This document shows positions 1 to 6,128 of a DNA stretch of 13,865 bases, one piece after another. Within the stretch, counting starts at the first letter, position 1; each line of letters opens with the position of its first letter. The translations under genes were made by a program, and so were the position numbers. The DNA lies in the NCBI GenBank assembly GCA_031277195.1, contig JAITMU010000012.1:1-13865 (forward strand), in the 5' to 3' direction. The notes under the pieces are model-generated. The model had not been told where the DNA came from and did no database searches. It saw only the letters and a program-made list of their open reading frames with translations. Origin of the DNA: Gallionellaceae bacterium (GTDB taxonomy: Bacteria > Pseudomonadota > Gammaproteobacteria > Burkholderiales > Gallionellaceae).

Positions 1-1061
1 TCCATCACGCGCGTTTGCGCTTCGGCGAGTTCAGGATAGGCCGCGCCCATTTGCGCGACCAGATCGGGAACCATCCGGTAGAAAAACGCCGCCCGCGCGC
101 CGAGTTTGTAGCCGTGGCGGATGGCGCGGCGGATGATGCGGCGCAGCACGTAGCCGCGCCCTTCGTTGCCGGGGATGACGCCGTCGGCGATCAAGAACGA
201 GCAGGCGCGGATGTGGTCGGCCAGCACTTTCAGCGAGGGCGAATCAAGATCGCTGCACGCCGTCTCGCGCGCCGCCGCCGCGATCAAGGCCTGAAATAGG
301 TCAATCTCGTAATTGGAATGCACGCCCTGCAACACCGCCGCGATGCGCTCCAGCCCCATGCCGGTATCGACTGAGGGCTTGGGCAGCGGGTGCATCACGC
401 CCTGCTCGTCGCGGTTGAACTGCATGAAGACGTTGTTCCAGATTTCGATGAAGCGGTCGCCGTCTTCATCAGCCGAACCGGGCGGGCCGCCGGGACTGTG
501 CGCGCCGTGGTCGTAAAAAATTTCGGTGCAGGGGCCGCAGGGACCCGTGTCGCCCATCATCCAGAAATTGTCGGATGCGTAGGGCGCGTGTTTGTTGTCG
601 CCAATGCGAATCACGCGGTTCGCGGGTACGCCGATTTCCTTGACCCAGATGTCATAGGCTTCGTCGTCCTCGGCGTACACCGTCACGGTGAGTTTGTCCG
701 CAGGCAGTTTGAATACCTGCGTCAACAATTCCCAGGCGAACCCGATCGCCTCGCGCTTGAAATAATCGCCAAAACTGAAATTGCCGAGCATTTCAAAAAA
801 CGTGTGATGGCGCGCGGTGTAGCCGACGTTTTCCAGATCGTTGTGCTTGCCGCCCGCGCGCACGCATTTCTGACTGCTCGCGGCGCGCGTGTAGGGGCGT
901 TTGTCGAAGCCGAGAAACACATCCTTGAACTGATTCATGCCCGCGTTGGTGAACAGCAAGGTCGGGTCGTCATGCGGCACCAACGAACTGGACGGCACGA
1001 CGGCGTGGCCTTTGGAGGCGAAGTAATCGAGGAATTTCTGTCGGATTTCGCTGCTTTTCAT
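1..1061 (-). CDS. alaS: Alanyl-tRNA synthetase, N-terminal part (cut by left edge)
   Basis: Charges tRNA-Ala with alanine in the cytoplasm. About 353 codons are visible of a protein normally near 870 residues, so only the class II catalytic core and the start of the tRNA-recognition region are present; the editing and C-terminal domains lie outside the window. The N-terminus MKSSEIRQKFLDYF is the standard AlaS start. Visible family signatures include TNAGMNQFKDVFLG (about residues 38-51, motif 1 region), the stretch RHHTFFEMLGNFSFGDYFK (about 84-102, motif 2 region) and GMGLERI (about 234-240, motif 3). No good Shine-Dalgarno precedes the ATG at 1061, but the start is fixed by similarity to the family. 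It diverges from map across 137 bp holding a small palindromic repeat. No frameshift is seen in the visible part. Identification is by recognised protein sequence. Confidence 0.97.
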   Translation of the reverse strand, partial: MKSSEIRQKFLDYFASKGHAVVPSSSLVPHDDPTLLFTNAGMNQFKDVFLGFDKRPYTRAASSQKCVRAGGKHNDLENVGYTARHHTFFEMLGNFSFGDYFKREAIGFAWELLTQVFKLPADKLTVTVYAEDDEAYDIWVKEIGVPANRVIRIGDNKHAPYASDNFWMMGDTGPCGPCTEIFYDHGAHSPGGPPGSADEDGDRFIEIWNNVFMQFNRDEQGVMHPLPKPSVDTGMGLERIAAVLQGVHSNYEIDLFQALIAAAARETACSDLDSPSLKVLADHIRACSFLIADGVIPGNEGRGYVLRRIIRRAIRHGYKLGARAAFFYRMVPDLVAQMGAAYPELAEAQTRVM

Positions 1062-1093
1062 TTTCAATCGCTGATTGTTGGTTTTTGGTTATC

Positions 1094-1119
1094 GTAGGCT
1101 GCGCTTCATCCCAGCCTAC
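1094..1119. repeat. Miniature GTAGGCTG...CAGCCTAC palindrome
   Basis: A perfect 8-bp inverted repeat, GTAGGCTG at 1094-1101 and CAGCCTAC at 1112-1119, lies in the alaS/map gap. It matches the ends of the longer element at 9609-9691. Between the arms it reads CGCTTCATCC, which equals the right-arm interior of the long copy with five bases (GCTCC) missing. It therefore looks like an internally deleted relative of that element. It lies upstream of both alaS and map, but a regulatory role is not shown. Confidence 0.75.
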
Positions 1120-1184
1120 AAGCGTGGAATCATACCATCCGCCCCACCCTCCGGCATCAGCGGTTACAATGACAGACTTTTTGC

Positions 1185-1197
1185 AACGGAATCCGTT
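1185..1197. promoter_or_regulatory. 13-bp palindrome covering the map ribosome-binding region
   Basis: AACGGA-A-TCCGTT is a perfect 6+1+6 inverted repeat that ends one base before the map start codon at 1199. The GGA at 1188-1190 is the only Shine-Dalgarno-like sequence for that start, with an 8-nt spacing. The one-base centre makes an RNA hairpin unlikely unless inner pairs open. A protein-binding site is possible, but so is chance. Confidence 0.3.
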
Positions 1198-1198
1198 C

Positions 1199-1993
1199 AT
1201 GCCCGTCAGCATCAAAACGCCGGAAGAAATCGAAAAAATGCGCGTCGCCTGCCGTCTGGCCGCCGAACAACTGGATTACATCGCGCCCTTCGTGCAGCCC
1301 GGCATCACCACCGACGAACTCAACAAACTGTGCCACGACTACACGGTGAACGTGCAAGGCGCTGTCCCCGCGCCGCTGCATTATTCGCCGCAGGGACACA
1401 CGCCCTATCCAAAATCCATCTGCACGTCGATCAACCATCAGGTCTGCCACGGCGTTCCCGGCGACAAAGTGTTGAAGAACGGCGACATCCTCAACATCGA
1501 CGTCACGCCGATCAAGGACGGCTGGCATGGCGATGCCAGTCGCATGTTTTATGTCGGCACGCCGTCGATTCAGGCGAAGCGTTTGTGCGAAATCACGTAT
1601 CACGCAATGTGGCTTGGCATTCGTTCGGTCAGGCCGGGCGCGTATCTCGGCGACATCGGCTATGCGATTCAGCGCTATGTCGAGTCGCAAGGTTACAGCG
1701 TGGTGCGCGAATTTTGCGGTCACGGCATCGGACGGAAATTTCACGAGGAACCGCAAGTGCTGCACTACGGCAAACCGCGCAGCGGCTTGAAGCTGGAGGT
1801 CGGCATGGTATTCACCATTGAACCGATGGTGAACGCCGGCAAAGCCGCCATTCGCCAGCTCGGCGACGGCTGGACGGTGGTGACCAAGGATCATTCCCTG
1901 TCGGCGCAGTGGGAGCATACGGTGGTGGTGACGGAGGATGGGGTTGAAGTGTTAACGGTGTCGGCAGGGACGCCAGGAGAGCCGGAATTTTAA
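1199..1993 (+). CDS. map: Methionine aminopeptidase, type I
   Basis: Removes the initiator methionine from nascent proteins in the cytoplasm. The 264-residue product has the same length as E. coli Map. Dinuclear metal ligands of the family are visible at D101 (in NIDV), D112 (in GDASRMF), H175 (in GHGIG), E208 (in IEPM) and E239 (in QWEHT), with the substrate-site histidine at H84 (CHGVP). The frame is open upstream with ATGs at 1085, 1163 and 1169, but MPVSIKTPEEIEKM at 1199 matches the family N-terminus and has a weak GGA ribosome-binding sequence 8 nt upstream. glnD follows on the same strand after 143 bp that contain a paired hairpin repeat; map-glnD adjacency is also found in enterobacteria. 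Nothing odd is seen in the coding sequence. Confidence 0.97.
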   Translation: MPVSIKTPEEIEKMRVACRLAAEQLDYIAPFVQPGITTDELNKLCHDYTVNVQGAVPAPLHYSPQGHTPYPKSICTSINHQVCHGVPGDKVLKNGDILNIDVTPIKDGWHGDASRMFYVGTPSIQAKRLCEITYHAMWLGIRSVRPGAYLGDIGYAIQRYVESQGYSVVREFCGHGIGRKFHEEPQVLHYGKPRSGLKLEVGMVFTIEPMVNAGKAAIRQLGDGWTVVTKDHSLSAQWEHTVVVTEDGVEVLTVSAGTPGEPEF

Positions 1994-2014
1994 GATGAGC
2001 CCACGCCGTACCTA

Positions 2015-2105
2015 CTCCCTCTCCCTTGATGGGAGAGGGCTGGGGAGAGGGTGAAAATTTGCATTCCCCCTCTCCCCAACCCCTCTCCCGCAAGGGGAGA
2101 GGGGC
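2015..2105. repeat. Paired CCCTCTCCC hairpin repeat (copy A)
   Basis: Two hairpins face each other in the map-glnD gap. The first is CCCTCTCCC (2017-2025), loop TTGAT, GGGAGAGGG (2031-2039). The second is CCCCTCTCCC (2080-2089), loop GCAAG, GGGAGAGGGG (2095-2104). Between them GGGGAGAGGG (2042-2051) is complementary to CCCTCTCCCC (2068-2077), so the whole block can also fold as one long stem. Layout is hairpin-arm, spacer, arm-hairpin, as in copy C. It reads in frame into glnD. It may affect transcription or mRNA stability between map and glnD; this is inference. Confidence 0.85.
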
Positions 2106-2136
2106 TCACGACGCCTCACACACAATAGCCCTTGGC

Positions 2137-4662
2137 ATGACCTCCGCCATCCCCCATCTCCGCGAAAGCCTCCGCGCCGCCCGCGCCGCGTTGCAGGCGG
2201 ATTTCTCCGCGCGCCCTCACCCCAAACGCTATCTCCGCGCTCACGCGCAACAGGTGGACACTCATCTGCGCGCGCTCTGGCAGGCCATGCCGCCCACGCT
2301 CGCGCTGGTGGCGGTGGGCGGCTACGGGCGTGGCGAATTGTATCCGCATTCCGACATCGATCTCTTGATTCTGCTGCCGCAGCAAGCCGATGACGCGCTG
2401 CGAGAACGCCTGCAAACGCTGGTCGGCGCAATGTGGGACATCGGCCTGGAGGTCGGGCACAGCGTGCGCACGGTGGTGGAATGTCTGGAGGAATCCGCAG
2501 ACATCACGGTGCAAACCAATCTGCTGGAAGCGCGATTTCTGAGCGGCAGCCGCGCGCTGTTCAACGACATGCGCGAGGCGCTCGCCGCCCGCATGAACCG
2601 CCGCGATTTTTATCTCGCCAAGGCGAGCGAGCAGCATAACCGCCACGCGCGCTACCGCGACACCGACTTCAATCTGGAACCCAATCTCAAGGAAAGCCCC
2701 GGCGGATTGCGCGATCTGCAAACCGTGTTGTGGATCAGCCGCGCCAGCAGTTTGGGCGCGAACTGGAATCAGCTTGCGAAACATGATCTGCTCACGCAGG
2801 AAGAAGCGCGCGCCATCGCGCGTTGCGAAACCCTGCTGCAAACCTTGCGCATTCACCTGCACTACGTCGCCGGTCGGCGCGAAGATCGCTTGTTGTTCGA
2901 TTATCAAACTGCGGTGGCCGAACACATGCGCATCACTGCGAGCGCCACCTTGCGCGCCAGCGAAACCATGATGCGCCGCTACTACCGCGCCAAACGCGCG
3001 GCGCTGACGCTCTCCAGCATCCTGCTGCAAAACCTGCACGCGCGCCTGTTTCCGGAAGACACGCAAATGCGCCCGCTCAACGAGCGTTTCATCGCGCGCG
3101 GGAATCGGCTTGAGGCGCGCGAGGATGATTTGTTCGCCCGCGACCCTTCGGCGATGCTGGAAAATTTTCTGCTGCTGGAACAGCATCCCGATCTCACCGG
3201 ATTAACAACGCCGACCCTGCGCGCGCTCTGGCGCGAACTGCCGCGCATCGACGCCGCGTTTCGCCGCGACCCGCGCAATCGTGAACTGTTCATGCGCATC
3301 CTGCGCCAGCCGCGCGGCATCACCCACGCGCTGCGGCGCATGCATTACACCGGTGTGCTGGGTCGCTACATTCCCGCATTCGGACGCATCACCGGCCAGA
3401 TGCAGCACGATCTTTTTCACGTCTACACCGTGGACGAACACATCCTGATGGTGGTGCGCAATTTGCGCCGCTTCGCGCTGGACAGGCACGCGCGCGAACA
3501 TCCTTTGTGCAACCGGCTTATGCGCGAATTCGCGCGTCCCGAAGCGCTGTATCTCGCCGGTCTGTTTCACGACATCGCCAAAGGGCGCGGCGGCGATCAT
3601 TCCGCGCTGGGCAAAATCGACGCGGCGCGGTTTTGTCAGCAGCACAATCTGACGCGGGAAGATCGTGAACTGGTCGCCTGGCTGGTCGCGCAACATCTGT
3701 ATTTTTCGCGCACCGCGCAAACCCGCGACCTGACCGATCCCGACGTGATCGCGGAATTTTCTGCCAACATTCCGAACGAGCGCCATCTGGTCGCGCTGTA
3801 CCTGCTCACCGTGGCGGACATTCAGGGCACCAATCCTAAAATCTGGAATGCCTGGAAAAGCCAGTTGATGGAAAGTTTGTTTCTGGCTGCGCAACGCTAC
3901 ATGGCGGGCGACACTCACGCCGACAGCGCCGCCGAAATTCGCGCGCACGTTGCGGAAAAGATTGGCGCAGACCTCGCGCCGGAAATTCGCGAAATGTTCT
4001 GGGCGCAACTGGACACGCCGTATTTTCTGCAACACGACGCCGACGAAATTGCCTGGCACACGCGCCTGCTGGCGTCGCATCTCAACGCCAGCGCCCCGCT
4101 GGTCAACGCGCGCCCCGCTCCTGGCGGAGAAGGTTTGCAAGTGATGGTGTACTGCCCCGATCAGCCGTTTCTGTTCGCGCGCATCTGCACTTTCTTCGCC
4201 AGGCTCCGTTACAACATCGCCGAGGCTCGCATTCACGTCACGCATCACGGCTATGCGCTGGACAGCTTTCTCGTGCTGAGCGCCGAGCGCATGGCCGATG
4301 ACGAAGCCATCCACCGCATCGAACGCGAACTGGCGCAACAGATCGCCCGCGCCGAACGGTTGCCCGCGCCGCCGACGGGACGCGCTGATCGTCAGCTTCG
4401 ACATTTTCCGATTACGCCGGAAATCCACATCGAAGCGAACGGCAAAAATGGTTATCGCCTCTCGCTGATTGCCGGCGACACGCCCGGCCTCCTCGCCCGC
4501 GTCGCCCGCGTGCTGGCGCAACACCGGATTGATCTTTTCAGCGCCCGGATCAACACGCTGGGCGCGCGAGCGGAGGATGTTTTATATATCCGCGGCGCGA
4601 CGCTGGCGCAACCTGAGAAGGTGGAGGCGTTGCGGGAGGAGTTGTTGCGGCAGATGGGGTAA
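2137..4662 (+). CDS. glnD: Bifunctional [PII] uridylyltransferase / uridylyl-removing enzyme
   Basis: Senses glutamine and adds or removes UMP on PII, controlling glutamine synthetase activity and nitrogen-responsive transcription. The 841-residue product, slightly shorter than E. coli GlnD (890), shows all expected parts: nucleotidyltransferase motif GGYGRGELYPHSDIDLL from residue 61 with D73 and D75, an HD phosphohydrolase domain that performs deuridylylation (HVYTVDEH from 428, FHD at 477-479), and two C-terminal ACT domains beginning near residues 667 and 772. The frame is open back to 2026, but those 37 codons are repeat DNA (copy A), so I start at ATG 2137, where family-like sequence begins; its ribosome-binding site is weak. 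Its substrate PII is encoded at the right end of the window. Map lies upstream on the same strand and copy B of the repeat lies just downstream. Confidence 0.97.
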   Translation: MTSAIPHLRESLRAARAALQADFSARPHPKRYLRAHAQQVDTHLRALWQAMPPTLALVAVGGYGRGELYPHSDIDLLILLPQQADDALRERLQTLVGAMWDIGLEVGHSVRTVVECLEESADITVQTNLLEARFLSGSRALFNDMREALAARMNRRDFYLAKASEQHNRHARYRDTDFNLEPNLKESPGGLRDLQTVLWISRASSLGANWNQLAKHDLLTQEEARAIARCETLLQTLRIHLHYVAGRREDRLLFDYQTAVAEHMRITASATLRASETMMRRYYRAKRAALTLSSILLQNLHARLFPEDTQMRPLNERFIARGNRLEAREDDLFARDPSAMLENFLLLEQHPDLTGLTTPTLRALWRELPRIDAAFRRDPRNRELFMRILRQPRGITHALRRMHYTGVLGRYIPAFGRITGQMQHDLFHVYTVDEHILMVVRNLRRFALDRHAREHPLCNRLMREFARPEALYLAGLFHDIAKGRGGDHSALGKIDAARFCQQHNLTREDRELVAWLVAQHLYFSRTAQTRDLTDPDVIAEFSANIPNERHLVALYLLTVADIQGTNPKIWNAWKSQLMESLFLAAQRYMAGDTHADSAAEIRAHVAEKIGADLAPEIREMFWAQLDTPYFLQHDADEIAWHTRLLASHLNASAPLVNARPAPGGEGLQVMVYCPDQPFLFARICTFFARLRYNIAEARIHVTHHGYALDSFLVLSAERMADDEAIHRIERELAQQIARAERLPAPPTGRADRQLRHFPITPEIHIEANGKNGYRLSLIAGDTPGLLARVARVLAQHRIDLFSARINTLGARAEDVLYIRGATLAQPEKVEALREELLRQMG

Positions 4663-4680
4663 GGGAGTTTTCATTTCCAG

Positions 4681-4768
4681 CCCCTCACCCTACCCTCTCC
4701 CCGCAAGCGGGGAGAGGGACTGCCATTATCCCCTCTCCCCATTTATGGGGAGAGGGCAGGGTGAGGGG
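4681..4768. repeat. Paired CCCTCTCCCC hairpin repeat (copy B)
   Basis: Outer arms CCCCTCACCC (4681-4690) and GGGTGAGGGG (4759-4768) enclose two hairpins: CCCTCTCCCCGC / GCGGGGAGAGGG (4693-4704 and 4707-4718, loop AA) and CCCTCTCCCC / GGGGAGAGGG (4731-4740 and 4747-4756, loop ATTTAT). The arrangement is arm-hairpin, spacer, hairpin-arm, the mirror of copies A and C. It lies between the convergent ends of glnD (stop at 4662) and the cytochrome c' gene (stop at 4775), where it could act as a bidirectional terminator or mRNA 3' stabiliser; there is no good T-tract, so this is inference. Confidence 0.9.
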
Positions 4769-4774
4769 AAAAAC

Positions 4775-5239
4775 TCAATCTTCCTTGACGCGAAACTTGT
4801 CGTGACACGCCTTGCAAGCCTCACCCAGCTTGCCAAACTGCGCTTTGATGTCGCCAACATTGCCGCCTTGCGCCACTTTTGCCAGTTCGTTGGCTTCGCG
4901 GTTGAAATCCGTCGCCAGTTTTCGCACTTCATCCGGCTGTTTGAAAAACTCCGGTTTCAGGCGCGTCTTTTTCCAGCCGGTGCCTTGGTCGGTGCCGGGA
5001 CCGAACAACACGCTCAACCCTGAATTGGCGACGGCGGCAATCGCATTGGCGGCGGCGATGACTTGATTCTTGTCGTAGGCTTCGGGACGATCAATCACCT
5101 GCGCCTTGATCTTGCCGACATTCCAGGCCATGAATGTGTAGGCGGACTGGCGCACCTTGATCTGCTGGTCTTCTTCCTTGCCCGCGAATGCGGACGTGCT
5201 GATTGCGGCGCACAAAATGGCCAATGCAAACTTCTTCAC
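4775..5239 (-). CDS. Cytochrome c' (class II c-type cytochrome), periplasmic
   Basis: A 154-residue precursor with a Sec signal peptide (MKKFALAILCAAISTSAFA, likely cut before GKEED) and one haem motif, CKACH at 142-146, close to the C-terminus as in class II cytochromes c. The mature part should fold as a four-helix bundle. The RQSAY motif (residues 30-34) and the post-haem arginine (R150 in CHDKFR) match cytochrome c'. Y34 stands at the distal haem-face position where many family members have leucine. The start is GTG, supported by AGAGGAG seven bases upstream. The family binds NO and CO and is linked to NO tolerance; a role in this organism is inference. It lies 34 bp downstream of the cytochrome b gene on the same strand, probably co-transcribed. 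A shorter, untagged c-type electron carrier role is possible. Confidence 0.92.
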   Translation of the reverse strand: MKKFALAILCAAISTSAFAGKEEDQQIKVRQSAYTFMAWNVGKIKAQVIDRPEAYDKNQVIAAANAIAAVANSGLSVLFGPGTDQGTGWKKTRLKPEFFKQPDEVRKLATDFNREANELAKVAQGGNVGDIKAQFGKLGEACKACHDKFRVKED

Positions 5240-5246
5240 TTGCTGA

Positions 5247-5253
5247 CTCCTCT
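5247..5253 (-). promoter_or_regulatory. Ribosome-binding site of the cytochrome c' gene
   Basis: On the minus strand AGAGGAG lies 7 nt before the GTG at 5239. This strong site supports the non-ATG start, which also gives a complete signal peptide beginning with Lys-Lys. Confidence 0.75.
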
Positions 5254-5273
5254 TTCCTGATTAAAAACGACTG

Positions 5274-5996
5274 CTACCACTCCGGCGTGACCACCGCAGG
5301 CGGCGGCGCGGACTGTTCGACAAAAGGTTGTCCCCCGTTGGCCACGCTCCAAACAACCGCAACGGAAATCGCCCCTGCGAGGATGAAACGCAAAGCCACG
5401 CTCCAGGCCGACGACATGACCGGCGTCGCCGCTTCGTCATGTTCGACGCGCTTTTTGCCGGTCAACATGGGCAGGACAAGATTCTGTTTTTTGAAGATTG
5501 CGTACCAGGCAATCGCAAGGAGATGAAGGATCACCAAGGCGAGGAGCATGGTGTAAAAGCGATCATGCCAGCCGCTCATCCAGTCGCTCGTGTGCTTGGT
5601 CACCAAATCAAACAGGGGGCCGTGCGAGGCGATGTCGTCATTGGCAAACAAGCCGGTGACGGTGACGCCTACCAGAATGACGAGCAAGGCGATCACCGAT
5701 AACGCACCCAGCGGATTATGTCCGTATCCCCGCCATTCTCCGTCCAGATAGGCGCGCAGACGATTCAACGTCGGAAAGAAACTGCAAAACCGCGCATTCG
5801 CCGTGCCGATGAATCCCCACAGCAAGCGGAACGCCAGCAGCCCCAGAATCAACAAGCCCGCGCGCTCGTGCCAGTCCATCAGATTGCCGCCCAGCTCGCC
5901 GCTGATGATGGCGAATGCGACAGACAGAACCAACAGCCAGTGGAACAGGCGCAGCGGAAAGTCCCATACGGTTATTTTGATTGACGGAAAATTCAT
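5274..5996 (-). CDS. Cytochrome b561-family (Ni/Fe-hydrogenase b-type) membrane protein
   Basis: An integral-membrane di-haem b-type cytochrome that probably passes electrons between the quinone pool and a periplasmic c-type partner. The 240-residue protein opens with VWDFPLRLFHW, typical of the family. Candidate haem-ligand histidines are H19 (LFHW), H43 (DWHER), H144 (GWHDRF) and H158 (ILHLL), and four hydrophobic segments lie near residues 15-33, 45-62, 97-118 and 146-168. A fifth hydrophobic stretch (about 198-218) and a Pro-rich tail (SAPPPAVVTPEW) extend beyond the usual four-helix core. The ATG at 5996 lacks a clear ribosome-binding site. It is followed after 34 bp by the cytochrome c' gene, so the two probably form an electron-transfer pair. 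Upstream, copy C of the hairpin repeat separates it from prc. The exact partner and substrate are unknown. Confidence 0.9.
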   Translation of the reverse strand: MNFPSIKITVWDFPLRLFHWLLVLSVAFAIISGELGGNLMDWHERAGLLILGLLAFRLLWGFIGTANARFCSFFPTLNRLRAYLDGEWRGYGHNPLGALSVIALLVILVGVTVTGLFANDDIASHGPLFDLVTKHTSDWMSGWHDRFYTMLLALVILHLLAIAWYAIFKKQNLVLPMLTGKKRVEHDEAATPVMSSAWSVALRFILAGAISVAVVWSVANGGQPFVEQSAPPPAVVTPEW

Positions 5997-6016
5997 GGGG
6001 TTTCAGTATGTTTAAT

Positions 6017-6119
6017 CTCCCTCTCCCCGCTTGCGGGGAGAGGGTTGGGGTGAGGGGAAAACAGGCATCGGAAACAACGCCCCCTCACCCTCCCCTCTCC
6101 CCACAAGTGGGGAGAGGGA
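6017..6119. repeat. Paired CCCTCTCCCC hairpin repeat (copy C)
   Basis: Two outer hairpins, CCCTCTCCCCGC / GCGGGGAGAGGG (6019-6030 and 6033-6044, loop TT) and CCCTCTCCCCAC / GTGGGGAGAGGG (6093-6104 and 6107-6118, loop AA), flank inner complementary arms GGGGTGAGGGG (6047-6057) and CCCCTCACCC (6081-6090). The CGC/GCG versus CAC/GTG difference keeps the stem paired. It lies downstream of prc (stop at 6129) and immediately upstream of the cytochrome b start codon (5996), so it could attenuate read-through from prc. Confidence 0.9.
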
Positions 6120-6128
6120 AAAACCGGC

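Noticed and set aside
1..1097. Plus-strand open frames at 15-299 and 390-1097
   Set aside because: They are complementary-strand shadows of alaS, whose minus-strand translation matches the family throughout.
1085..1198. Upstream extension of map by 38 codons
   Set aside because: The extension includes the repeat palindrome and does not resemble Map N-termini; the 264-residue form from 1199 fits the family exactly.
3202..4524. A 440-codon open frame antisense to glnD, and similar long frames antisense to prc (6507-7787) and gdhA (12281-13234)
   Set aside because: Each lies fully over a confidently identified gene. They are the usual long opposite-strand frames of GC-rich DNA, with no recognisable domains and compositions rich in His, Arg and Gln.
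4681..6119. CRISPR array suggested by repeated short palindromes
   Set aside because: Copies are in isolated pairs, more than a kilobase apart, with no regular spacer series and no cas genes.
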